Shown in pieces: positions 8,641 through 18,100 of a stretch of DNA of 64,000 bases. The stretch's first letter is position 1, and every line of letters starts with the position of its first letter. The stretch is from UWMA-0277 sp965183885 (GTDB lineage: Bacteria; Bacteroidota; Bacteroidia; Flavobacteriales; BACL11). A program made the position numbers and the translations under genes. The stretch covers positions 1,054,001-1,118,000 of the forward strand of contig OZ238992.1 in assembly GCA_965183885.1 (NCBI GenBank), written 5' to 3'. The notes under the pieces were generated by a model that searched no databases, was not told where the DNA came from, and saw nothing but the letters and a program-made list of their open reading frames with translations.

Positions 8641-9483
8641 ATGAGTACAGATTATTTTTCACACCTAACACCTGAGGAGCAACACATCTTAAAAGATAAA
8701 GGAACAGAGGCTCCTTTTACAGGGGAGTATAATGAGCATTTTGATGCAGGAGTTTTTATCTGTCGTGCTTGTGAAAATCCTTTATATGAGTCTAATACTA
8801 AATTTAATTCTGGTTGTGGTTGGCCCTCTTTTGATGATGAGATAGCAGGAGCAATTAATTGTTATGAAGATTTGAGTGGAGGTAGGGTACGTACAGAAAT
8901 ATGTTGTGCTAAATGTGATGGACATCTAGGACATGTCTTTAAGGGAGAGCAAATAACAGAGAAAGATACTAGGCATTGTGTAAACTCATTAAGCATTAGG
9001 TTTAAGCCTTATAGCCAGTTGCAAAAAGCAACATTTGGGGCAGGTTGTTTCTGGACTGTAGAAAAGATATTTAGAGCTAAAAAAGGGGTTTACCTTGTAA
9101 GTGTAGGTTATATGGGTGGTGATAGTTTAAATCCAACCTACAAAGAAGTATGTACAGGAACTACAAATCATGCAGAGGTAGTGTATATCTATTTTAATCC
9201 TGAAGTAATTGCTTATGCCGATTTGCTTGCTGTTTTTTGGGAAAATCATAATCCTACTACTTTAAATAAACAAGGGCTTGATAGTGGTACGCAGTACAGA
9301 TCAGTAGTGTTTTATCATACTGAGCAGCAGCGTGAGCTAACAGAACAGTCAATAGCAGCAGTACAGCAGCAGTGGGAAAATAAAGTTGTAACTCAATTAG
9401 TTCCAGCACAAGAATACTATCGTGCAGAGGAGTATCATCAAAATTATCTTAACAAGAATAATTTAGGGTCTTGTAGTATTTAA
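8641..9483 (+). CDS. msrBA: Bifunctional methionine sulfoxide reductase MsrB-MsrA
   Basis: A fusion enzyme that repairs both epimers of oxidised methionine. The N-terminal MsrB domain has zinc-binding Cys pairs (CRAC and CAKC) and the catalytic RHCVNSLS motif. The C-terminal MsrA domain has the catalytic GAGCFWTVE motif and YMGG. The order MsrB then MsrA is the reverse of the better known MsrAB (PilB-like) fusion but is common in Bacteroidota. A TTG at 8608 could add 11 residues; ATG 8641 gives the usual MsrB N-terminus. The last 21 bases overlap the 3' end of the convergent histidine kinase gene. Confidence 0.93.
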   Translation: MSTDYFSHLTPEEQHILKDKGTEAPFTGEYNEHFDAGVFICRACENPLYESNTKFNSGCGWPSFDDEIAGAINCYEDLSGGRVRTEICCAKCDGHLGHVFKGEQITEKDTRHCVNSLSIRFKPYSQLQKATFGAGCFWTVEKIFRAKKGVYLVSVGYMGGDSLNPTYKEVCTGTTNHAEVVYIYFNPEVIAYADLLAVFWENHNPTTLNKQGLDSGTQYRSVVFYHTEQQRELTEQSIAAVQQQWENKVVTQLVPAQEYYRAEEYHQNYLNKNNLGSCSI

Positions 9484-10674
9484 GTTCTTAGGCAAGTGAA
9501 TGGTAAAGGTAGTCCCTATTCCTTTTTCAGATTGCATTACAAAAATACTTCCTTTATGATATTCTTCAATAATTCGTTTTGATAAAGAAAGTCCTAATCC
9601 CCATCCTCTTTTTTTAGAGGTTACCCCAGGTTTAAAGATATTCTTAAATATAGAGCGGTCTATACCATCACCATTATCCGAGATATTAAGAATTACATTT
9701 TGAGTATTTTCAGTAATGGAGATTTTAATCTCCCCTTTTCCTTTCATTGCATCTACAGCATTCTTAACTAAATTTTCCACTACCCATTCTAGTAGAATTG
9801 CATTTAAAGGAATAGTTATTTCTTTTTTAGGAAACTCTAAGGTAAAGAGTGTATTAACTGGCATCCTTGATTTTAGGTATTCAATAGACTGGCTTAACAA
9901 AGCAACAACATCAACTTTTCTTAGTTCCGATTTTGATCCAATTTTAGAGAATCTATCTGTAATGGTTTCTAAGCGCTTTATATCTTTCTCCATTTCAAGC
10001 ACCATACTTTCTGTCCCTTCTTGTTCTCTCAATAACTCAATCCATGCCATTAATGAAGATAGGGGAGTCCCAATTTGGTGTGCGGTTTCCTTAGCCATAC
10101 CTGCCCATACTTGGTTTTGTTCGGACTTTCTGCTAGCATTAAAAATAAAATAGGCAATAAAAATAAATAGGCCAATAAATCCAAGTTGGTAGATTGGGTA
10201 GTAGCGTAATCTGCTTAATAAGTCAGAGTCTTTATAATAAATCCATTGCTTGTCTCCTAGTATATCTAATTCAATAGGCTCTTCAGTTGCTTTACGTATC
10301 TCATTAAGCTCAGCTCTTAGGAATTTTGGAGTAATTCCTTTATCCTTAAATAAACCGAGGTTTATAAAAAATCGATTGATGTTATTATAACGTTTTAAAT
10401 TTCGATGTTCTAAGATAGAGTCACAATCATCAACTAAGATTACAGGGATATTTTGGTTTTCAGAAATTACTTTTATTGCTAAGGAAAAATCACCTTCACC
10501 GCTAATGCTTACTAGTTGTTTAGTTGCTTGCGCCCAGAGTTCAATCTTTTTACGTTCTTCACTTTTTAATTCTTTTACTAAGCTATTAGTTATTAAAAGA
10601 GAAGATATTCCAATGATAATAGCAAACCCTATTAGGGTAAGCTTCCATCTCTCTGTTTTAGAATATATGTCCAT
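9463..10674 (-). CDS. Membrane sensor histidine kinase (orphan)
   Basis: About 403 residues. Two membrane helices (about 8-30 and 160-180) enclose an extracytoplasmic sensor region. A HisKA domain with H-box ETAHQIGTPLSSL follows, then an HATPase_c domain with N-box NLVKNAVDAM, G1 DNGDGID and G2 GWGLGLSL. It senses an unknown signal and phosphorylates a response regulator; none is adjacent. It starts 8 bases after the AsmA-like gene (alternative ATG at 10698 overlaps that gene), so the two are probably co-transcribed. The 3' end overlaps the convergent msrBA by 21 bases. Confidence 0.88.
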   Translation of the reverse strand: MDIYSKTERWKLTLIGFAIIIGISSLLITNSLVKELKSEERKKIELWAQATKQLVSISGEGDFSLAIKVISENQNIPVILVDDCDSILEHRNLKRYNNINRFFINLGLFKDKGITPKFLRAELNEIRKATEEPIELDILGDKQWIYYKDSDLLSRLRYYPIYQLGFIGLFIFIAYFIFNASRKSEQNQVWAGMAKETAHQIGTPLSSLMAWIELLREQEGTESMVLEMEKDIKRLETITDRFSKIGSKSELRKVDVVALLSQSIEYLKSRMPVNTLFTLEFPKKEITIPLNAILLEWVVENLVKNAVDAMKGKGEIKISITENTQNVILNISDNGDGIDRSIFKNIFKPGVTSKKRGWGLGLSLSKRIIEEYHKGSIFVMQSEKGIGTTFTIHLPKNLNTTRP

Positions 10675-10682
10675 TTTATTAT

Positions 10683-13157
10683 TTATTCGTCGTCCCATTC
10701 TATACTAACATCTTGTCCTTTTTCCTCTTTCTCTTGCTCTTGAGTTTGTAATATATCTTCCTTTATAATTGTTCCTATTATTTCTTTTTCTTTTTTTATT
10801 CCTTTTTTTACGTCTTCTCTAATCCTAAATCCATCAAATGAGACTTTTGGGTCATCTGTATCTCCCTCCATTTTCAAATAAATGGTAGTAAAATTAGCAT
10901 CATTTTTTTCTATTGCTCCAAATTCATTATCAATATTAGTATTTTTCTTTCTAAATTTGGTAGACATAAGTTCGGAGAGTAGTAACTTAATTCGATAATC
11001 TATTTCATGTTTAAAATTATGAGTGCCTGATAGAAAAACAGATAAGGCTGTAGATTTAATTTCCATAGTAGGAATAGTAATTACTTCATTCTCTATTTCA
11101 ATAGTATTTTCTAAAGTTGAGAATTTTACATTTTTCAGGTCTTCTAGGCTAACATAGTCTGATAAGCTTTCTAAAGGCTTAAATTGGATAAGTTCTCCTT
11201 TTTCAATTATTAGGTGTGATTTTACATTTAGTTGTTTCTCATCAAAAATAAACCCTGGTCCCCAAGCAGCTTGCATTTGTATTTCGGCACTACCTATTCC
11301 TTTAATGTGCTCAGCGGTAATAAAGTTCTGACTAAAATCTTCAAAAGCTAAAAAAGCATTTCGGATATTTAATTTCTTTAGAATAAGAGAAGAAAATAAC
11401 TTCATGTTATTTGTAGGAGATTCATAAAATTTAAAATCACCACTAATACTTCCATTTAGAGCATCTAGCTGCATATTTTTACCTCTAAGTTCTTGCTTGT
11501 TATAGTTTAATGATCCGCTTATAGTATTGGAAATAAAGTCATTATAAGTAAATGTTTCAATGTTTGTATTAAGTTGAGCAGCAATCCAAGTAGGCATTGT
11601 AGTTGTGCTTTCTTCTTCTGATAAGTTTTTTAATGTTATAAGCTCATCAAATTTAATATATGTTGATTGTAGCGCTCCATCAATTTTAATTTTATCTTTT
11701 TTATCCAATATATAAGGAATTAGATCTGTTATGTCTCCTTCAAAATTAAGATCACTGTCGGCTATAGTGGTAGTACTGCTTTTTACTGTGATGATATTAT
11801 TTTTAAAGGTACAATCTGCAGTCTGCAATCCAAAAGCTAGTGGGAAGTTTTTATAGTTAAAGCTAGCATTTTTAATGATAACATCAGAATAGTGTTTTGC
11901 ATTTAAAAAATGGTTTTTAAACTTTTTGTCAAAATCAATACGTCCTTTATATGTTGTATTTGCAACTAATATACCTTGAAGGTTAAAAAAAGGAGAGTCT
12001 TCAAAATAATGATTTATTTCCGCAAGGTCCCACTCTGATTTTAGTTTAGTTTCTAAGAAGTAATTATTCAAGTTTTTAAAGGTAAGCTCCCCTTTTAGAT
12101 AGCCATTTTCAGTATTTGCTTTAAAAGCATTAGCCGTAATATAAGTAGTATTAAAGTTTGATGCTGATCCATTATCAACTATTCCATTTGTGCTAATATT
12201 TTTTAAAACAAATGGAAGTTGTTTTAATTTGAAATTCCCTTTACTTATGGAGTAGTTCATTTTAAATTTAGGGTTTACCCCAGAAGCGACTAAGCCAACA
12301 ATAGAGCAATCACTATTTAACATACCACTAGCAATAAAAGAGCTACATACTTTCTGGTAGGTTTTGGGCATGTGTTTTATTAATGAGCTAATATCTTGTT
12401 CTTTAGCGCTAACATTAAGGTTAAGCCTGTTGCCTTGAGTAATAAGTCCATCTACATTAAGAAAAACATTCTCAACTAATAGGTCCGCTGCTGTAATAGT
12501 AATAGTATCCTTTGCAAATTTTGTTTCTGCTTTTAATGAGAGCTGTTTTTTCTCAAGATAATTTATATTATTTACAATAATTCTATCTGAAAATAATTTA
12601 GAATTTAAAGCAATATTATTTCCATTAAAATTTGCTAATAATTGGTTTACATCAAAATAGATATCTACATTTTTACTCAGGTTATTATAACCTATTTTAG
12701 TGTTTAGTAAAATTAGTTTTTCAAAATTTACTTTACTTTCTTCTTGTTTTTCGGAATTAAAAATATTGAAGTTAGGAACGTTATCCTTATTGTACTTAAT
12801 GTTTAGTTGCCCCTCTGAGATAACTACCTTATTTATATCAAATTTACTGCTAATAATATCTAAGATATCAAGTTCAATAAATGATTCTTTAGCATAAAAT
12901 AGAGTGTCATTATCAAATGCATCAGATTCAAGAATTAAGATATCGTTGATTTTTACTGATGCTGCAGGAAAGTTGTCAAATAGTGTAAATCCAACTCCTG
13001 AAAACTCCAAAGTACTTGTTAAACTTTTTTGGATATTTTTAACTACTGCGTTTTCTACCTTTTTGCTAAAGAAAGTAGAAATAACAAAACCTAGTAATAA
13101 TAGGAGAAAGCCTATTCCTAATATGAGTTTGAAAATATATTTGAGCAGTCTGTTCAT
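10683..13157 (-). CDS. AsmA-like inner-membrane/periplasmic protein
   Basis: A protein of about 824 residues with an N-terminal membrane helix (LLKYIFKLILGIGFLLLLLGF) followed by a long, repetitive beta-rich periplasmic region and an acidic C-terminus rich in E/K. This matches the AsmA/TamB-like group, now thought to bridge the envelope and move phospholipids. ATG 13157 is preferred because the upstream in-frame start is a TTG lying just after a good -7 box (TATATTTG, minus strand, 13187-13180). It is followed immediately by the histidine kinase gene. Confidence 0.75.
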   Translation of the reverse strand: MNRLLKYIFKLILGIGFLLLLLGFVISTFFSKKVENAVVKNIQKSLTSTLEFSGVGFTLFDNFPAASVKINDILILESDAFDNDTLFYAKESFIELDILDIISSKFDINKVVISEGQLNIKYNKDNVPNFNIFNSEKQEESKVNFEKLILLNTKIGYNNLSKNVDIYFDVNQLLANFNGNNIALNSKLFSDRIIVNNINYLEKKQLSLKAETKFAKDTITITAADLLVENVFLNVDGLITQGNRLNLNVSAKEQDISSLIKHMPKTYQKVCSSFIASGMLNSDCSIVGLVASGVNPKFKMNYSISKGNFKLKQLPFVLKNISTNGIVDNGSASNFNTTYITANAFKANTENGYLKGELTFKNLNNYFLETKLKSEWDLAEINHYFEDSPFFNLQGILVANTTYKGRIDFDKKFKNHFLNAKHYSDVIIKNASFNYKNFPLAFGLQTADCTFKNNIITVKSSTTTIADSDLNFEGDITDLIPYILDKKDKIKIDGALQSTYIKFDELITLKNLSEEESTTTMPTWIAAQLNTNIETFTYNDFISNTISGSLNYNKQELRGKNMQLDALNGSISGDFKFYESPTNNMKLFSSLILKKLNIRNAFLAFEDFSQNFITAEHIKGIGSAEIQMQAAWGPGFIFDEKQLNVKSHLIIEKGELIQFKPLESLSDYVSLEDLKNVKFSTLENTIEIENEVITIPTMEIKSTALSVFLSGTHNFKHEIDYRIKLLLSELMSTKFRKKNTNIDNEFGAIEKNDANFTTIYLKMEGDTDDPKVSFDGFRIREDVKKGIKKEKEIIGTIIKEDILQTQEQEKEEKGQDVSIEWDDE

Positions 13158-13179
13158 TAATTTGTAAAAGTACAATAAT

Positions 13180-13187
13180 CAAATATA
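13180..13187 (-). promoter_or_regulatory. Candidate -7 box for the AsmA/kinase operon
   Basis: TATATTTG on the minus strand matches the Bacteroidota -7 consensus TAnnTTTG and lies about 22 bases upstream of ATG 13157. No clear -33 TTTG was found at the expected spacing. Confidence 0.35.
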
Positions 13188-13217
13188 ATAACGAAGGCTA
13201 GTTGCTTATGGTATAAA

Positions 13218-14024
13218 TTAAAGTCGTTTTAAGATGTTAATTTCATCTTGAGTAAGATGTCTGTAATGTTTCCTTGGTAAATCTTTTTTAGTTAAGCCAG
13301 CTAAAAATACTCTATCTAGTTTAGTAATTCTATAGCCAACTTTCTCAAAAAGTTGTTTTACTAGCTTTATACCTCCATTACTATTTTCAATCCCAACTTC
13401 GTTTTTATCTTTTCCATTGATATATGAGATTGAATTAAGAGTAACAGTTCTTCCATTCATAAAAATACCTTCTCGGATATTTTCTAAGTGAACTTGACTA
13501 AGGTTCTTATCTAGTGTTAATTGATATATTTCTTTAATATTCTTTTTAGCGCCTCCTAGTTTTTTAGAAAGCTCACTGTCATTAGTAAATAGCAATAATC
13601 CTGTTTCCGATTTATTAAGTTTATCAACAGGATAGATACGTTCCTTACAAGCTCTTACTACGAGTTCGGCTACAGTATTTGGTCTTCCATAGTCATCAAC
13701 TCTCCCAGAAACATTCTTAGGTTTATTAAGTAGTACATATCTAGGAGTGTCAGACTTTAAACGTTGTCCGTTAAATTTTACCTCATCGGTAGGTTGTACT
13801 CTATGTCCCATTTCAGTAATAGGCTTACCATTTACAGTTACAACACCTGCTTCAATAAATTTATCTGCTTCTCGTCTGCTACAAATTCCTGCATTAGCAA
13901 TAAATTTATTTAAACGCACTGTTCCATCATTCTCTCTCTTTTTGGCATTTTGCCTTGTACGAAATGATGACTTTGGATTGTTATTTCTACTGAACTCTTT
14001 TCTAGATTTTCCTTCTCTTTTCAT
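13218..14024 (-). CDS. RsuA/RluB-type pseudouridine synthase homologue, catalytic Asp replaced
   Basis: 268 residues: a basic N-terminal tail, an S4 RNA-binding domain (RLNKFIANAGICSRREAD, residues about 37-54) and a pseudouridine synthase domain. Family enzymes carry GRLD with the catalytic Asp; here the motif reads YPVDKLNKSETGLLLFTND, with Asn at residue 137 (codon AAT). The later conserved KNRxVRR-type RNA-contact motif is also lost (reads GGIKLVKQLF). The fold looks intact and the frame is open, so this may be a non-catalytic paralogue that only binds rRNA. A -7-like box (TATCTTTG, minus, 14046-14039) precedes it. Confidence 0.8.
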   Translation of the reverse strand: MKREGKSRKEFSRNNNPKSSFRTRQNAKKRENDGTVRLNKFIANAGICSRREADKFIEAGVVTVNGKPITEMGHRVQPTDEVKFNGQRLKSDTPRYVLLNKPKNVSGRVDDYGRPNTVAELVVRACKERIYPVDKLNKSETGLLLFTNDSELSKKLGGAKKNIKEIYQLTLDKNLSQVHLENIREGIFMNGRTVTLNSISYINGKDKNEVGIENSNGGIKLVKQLFEKVGYRITKLDRVFLAGLTKKDLPRKHYRHLTQDEINILKRL

Positions 14025-14343
14025 GCTGAAAATTTTTGCAAAGATACCTAAAAAGTAAATATCTTTGAGCTGTTAATGAATTAGTTACATTAATAAAGGG
14101 ACAAATTAAGGACACGATTGATGTTTCTAAAAAATTCCCTATTTTTTTGATTGCAATAATACAAACTAATTGAATTAAAAAATTGATTTTAAAGTATGAA
14201 AATTAACTAATAATATTAGTTGTACATAAACTATTTGCTCTTACCCATTCCTAAAGGAAAAATAATATAGTACCACAAACAATTAAAGTAATAACGAATG
14301 TATCTGTAGCAAAAGGGTAATCGTTTATTTTTCATACTTGAAA
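14025..14343. other. Intergenic region with possible attachment-site sequences
   Basis: No gene seen. It contains AGGGACAAATT (14097-14107), which recurs upstream of the integrase at 40355-40365; ATGTTTCTAAAAA (14121-14133), which recurs over the yraN stop at 40485-40497; and the palindrome ACTAATAATATTAGT (14206-14220), which may act as a weak terminator for the T9SS operon. The first two are discussed as possible outer boundaries of the integrated element. Confidence 0.4.
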
Positions 14344-15168
14344 TTACTCAATTTGTATTCGCTTCTCAACCGTACCATCACTATAAATGTAGAACAACAA
14401 GCCCTCTTTTTTAGGGTTTGCTTCCCTACCTAAAATATCTACTATTTTAAGCAATTGTTTTGGGGCTTGTGGCAGTTCATTTATGCCAGTACTTAAAGCC
14501 TCTTCTGTTTCAGTTAAAACAAAATTATCTAATAAGATGGATTGGTTAATTTCCCCATTCAATCCTGCCTGTATCGTAATGTACTGTTCTGAATTTTGGG
14601 TTTCAAACACCCAAGTAAAGTGTTGCCAAGCGGTATCTGCTAAAGGGGTAGTCATTAAATGCGTTCCAAAAGCAGTGTCCGTATTTGAAATACCAACTTC
14701 TACAAAATTGCCTTTTTTGGTAAGACAAAAAGGAGTTGGAATATCTGTTGGAGGAGATTTAGCATAAAAACTTAATTTATAGCGTTTATTATTTAATAAA
14801 GGAGTAGCTAATTCTAATGATACTTTCCCTTGCTTGATAATATGTATCGTGTCATCTGGTGGCGGCAAGATATGTGTTTCATGCACACCATCAAGTCCTA
14901 ATACCCAATCTCCCTCTTTTGCCCCCCCCCCCCATAATACAGGAGGAGAACAAACCCAACAGGGCAAAGAAGCAATCCCAGTAGTATAATTATCTCCAAA
15001 GGATTTAGAATGAAAAAGAGTATTGTTATATTCAATATTATCATCTATGGGATTAAAACAACTAGTAGCATTATTCAACTCAAAGCTGCCATTGAGTATT
15101 AAATTAGTTTGTGCTTTAAGCTGTAAAGCACAAACTAATAAAAGTCCTATATAAATTGTTTTTCGCAT
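14344..15168 (-). CDS. T9SS-secreted surface protein with poly-G tract
   Basis: 274 residues: signal peptide (MRKTIYIGLLLVCALQLKAQ), a beta-sandwich region resembling carbohydrate-binding-like domains (NLILNGSFE, and YKLSFYAK, typical of CBM-like folds) and a C-terminal tail with DILGREANPKKEGLLFYIYSDG. The same tail type occurs at the end of the esterase at 40851-41960 and is a sorting-type tail seen in Flavobacteriales. The start codon overlaps the stop of the upstream giant gene (TAATG), so translation is probably coupled. The coding strand contains twelve consecutive G (TGG GGG GGG GGG G), a likely slippage point near residue 80. Confidence 0.8.
   Translation of the reverse strand: MRKTIYIGLLLVCALQLKAQTNLILNGSFELNNATSCFNPIDDNIEYNNTLFHSKSFGDNYTTGIASLPCWVCSPPVLWGGGAKEGDWVLGLDGVHETHILPPPDDTIHIIKQGKVSLELATPLLNNKRYKLSFYAKSPPTDIPTPFCLTKKGNFVEVGISNTDTAFGTHLMTTPLADTAWQHFTWVFETQNSEQYITIQAGLNGEINQSILLDNFVLTETEEALSTGINELPQAPKQLLKIVDILGREANPKKEGLLFYIYSDGTVEKRIQIE
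14922..14933. repeat. 12-base C/G homopolymer inside a coding region
   Basis: Twelve C on the plus strand, i.e. twelve G in the coding strand of the T9SS-secreted protein. Such a run is exceptional in an AT-rich genome. A gain or loss of one base would truncate the protein, the classic arrangement for slipped-strand phase variation. A sequencing artefact in the exact length is possible. Confidence 0.9.
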
Positions 15169-18100
15169 TATTCTTTAGTCAGTTTTTGGGTAGCAATACT
15201 CACTCCATCTTGGTCTGCTAAATTAAGTAAATAAATCCCACTAGGCAAATGGCTTACATCAAGGCTCAATTCTTGCTGTGATGCTACTTTGTGTATTTCT
15301 ACAACTTGCCCCATATTATTTACGATGTGTAATTCCAATAAGGCTTCTAATTCCTCTAGCTGAATTTCAACTGTTACTCTACCCCTTGTAGGGTTAGGAT
15401 AAACTTCAAATACGCTAATCAACTCCTCTGGAGCTGCCAATCGACTGCTTGTAGGTGTTGTAGTTTCACAAGGTTGTCGGTAATCCACCCAAAGGCTATC
15501 GTGATAGCGGCATAAACTACGGGCTGCAAATACTACTTTACCATAAGTAAAAGGACAAAGGTTGGCAATATACCTCATATCAGTAAGTTCTGAAGCACTA
15601 AAACTCGTTGCTACTTCCCCTCTTAAATAAGGGGCTAAATGCAAAGTGTAAAAATCCTTAGCCGTAAGCTCAATATTATTCACTCCTAGTATGCTATCGG
15701 TAATCGCAGCAGCTTCGGTATAAGCACTATCCACTATGGCTTTTTCGATGCGTATCAATCGCCCCATATCCGTTTGGGCTACAGAATCTCTAAAGTTTTC
15801 TAAAATTAAACTGCTATCAGCCAATTCTGGGTGTTCCAATAAATCACGATACAATTCTTCTTTATTTTGATACACATCAGGATTGTTCATTGCTGCTCCT
15901 AAAGTTTCAAATTCCATCATTTCCAAATCCGTAAGCTCTACATTAAGTATAGGTGTTGGCTGTACCTTAAAATTACAGCTAGGTAAAGCACTACACGCAG
16001 CCCAAGTAAGGGGGAAAGGAACGGTTGAATAAGAAACTGAACTTGATAACCAACCAAAAGTATTCATAAAAGGAATGAAAGGGGTAGCCCAACGCACATA
16101 AAAATCGGATAATGAACCCGTAGTATTATTATCCGTATGAGTATGAGCAATACCACTAATATTTCCAAATCCAGACCATTGGTTATCCCAATTAATGGAA
16201 GGCATTCCAAAAGTAGGAGGGCTTCCTTGTACTCCTATGCTTCCACTAAAGTCTATCATAATACCATTGTCGGAGTAACTCGGGTTTGCAAATAGTGTGT
16301 TTTGTTGCAACCTACTTGTACAATTTCCTCTAAAGTACATAGCCGTTTTGTAATTCTCAATACTATTGCATTGGTAACGTTGCCTAGCTAAATAAGCATA
16401 AGTACCGTAAAAATGGCTGCTATTGCTTCCTACCACTTTATTGCTTTGTATTACGCCATTATTAGATAAATATGAAGCAATACCATATTCGGTGTCCTTT
16501 ATAAAATTGGCTTCAATCTGAGCATTATCAACAAAGCCTTGCCCTATCCCTTCTTGATAGTTTTCTACACAGTTCTTACTAATATCTAAGTTTACACTTC
16601 CGCTAAAACTATAATTAGCAACATTAATTCCTAACCATTGGAAATAAGTTTGTCCTATTATTTCATTATCTATTACATTATAAGTAGCCCAATTGTTGTC
16701 TATTGCACCTACACCAACGCGTACCCCTTGCATATAATTCTCCTTAATGTTTATAGCCTTTAGATTAGATCTTTGGGTATAAACTCCTGCATTTATTCCA
16801 TTATAAAAAGTATTGCCTATTACATCAGTATTCAGCATTTCACTATAAACCCCTGTGCTAAAATTGGTAAATGTGTTTTTATGATTTGCAGTGGCAGTAC
16901 CTCCAATAGTGGATTTGAAAGGTGCAAATAAATTAGCAATACCCCTACCATACACACAAGCGGAGTTTAAAGCCACATTATAATTAGGGTTAGTAGTGTT
17001 GGAATGATAATGGTGTATGTTTTCAAAATGATTGTTATATACTTCAATAATAGAGCGTATGGCTACAATACCATATTGTAAATCTTTAAAGTAGTTTTTA
17101 TCAGAAGCAGCCGAAGTTCCTCCAATGGTTAAATTATATACATTATCAATAAATATTCCTGTAAAGCTACTATCCACACCAGCAGGGTTAATCTTTAAAT
17201 GTGCAGGGTTAGAAATATGATTGCTTGTAAAAGTTGAAGTATTATCCAATGGAGAGTTACAAATTAAAGTATAAATATTATTCTTAAAGTAATTGCTGTA
17301 AATCGTATATTTTGATGTAAAAATATCAGGACTCATTACCACCATTTCAATAGCATCTTCAATAACACTTCCTGTTATATCAATAGAATTGTCATTTACA
17401 TAAATCCCTTGCCACATCGTATCATTACAAGCGTGTACATGGCTTTTTGTAATTTCCAATGCTGCACCTTTTACCCAAATAACCGCATAAGCCCCCATAA
17501 TAATATTGCAGTTATGAAATAAAAGAGAAGGAGCAGAATTATCTACAAATAAGGTATCTTTAATTAGTATCGTATCATTATAAAATGAAGAAGAACCTCC
17601 ATTCTGTGCTGTTAAATCAGCCGAAGTCCCTCCGTTTTCTAATCGGATATAAGCCTGTGGGGCTTGGCAGCAAGCAATATTAATACTTACCGTAATACTA
17701 TCCGTAGCAGAACAACCATTGGAATCTACCACACTTACAATATAAGTTCCTGTATTCGTAACCCAAAGGCTGTCATCAGCCCAAGAACTATTGTTAAGGT
17801 TAAGGCTCGTATCTGGAGAAGTAATAACCAATAAAACACTATCCTCGCAAGGGTCTAAAATTGTGCTTGAAGCAATATTTACATTTATAGTCGGTAGACT
17901 ATTTACGGTAATATTAATAAAGGCAGTATCGGTACAGCCATTAAGGTCGGTAACTGCCGCCCAATATGTACCTGTTGTTCCAACAATAATGTTATCTATT
18001 GTTGCTCCTGTACTCCATAATATACTAGAGGTATTAGGAGGAGATGCATTAGTAGTACTATCTAATATCGCTAAATAAACTGAATTGTTATCACAAAGAT

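Noticed and set aside
9716..10153. Plus-strand open frame inside the histidine kinase gene
   Set aside because: It is antisense to a well-supported kinase, has no start context and no recognisable protein features; the same applies to other long antisense frames in low-complexity regions.
14121..14133. ATGTTTCTAAAAA treated as a proven att core
   Set aside because: The 13-base match is AT-rich, the GGGACA motifs lie on the wrong side of it at the left end, and no empty site is available, so it is reported only as a candidate.
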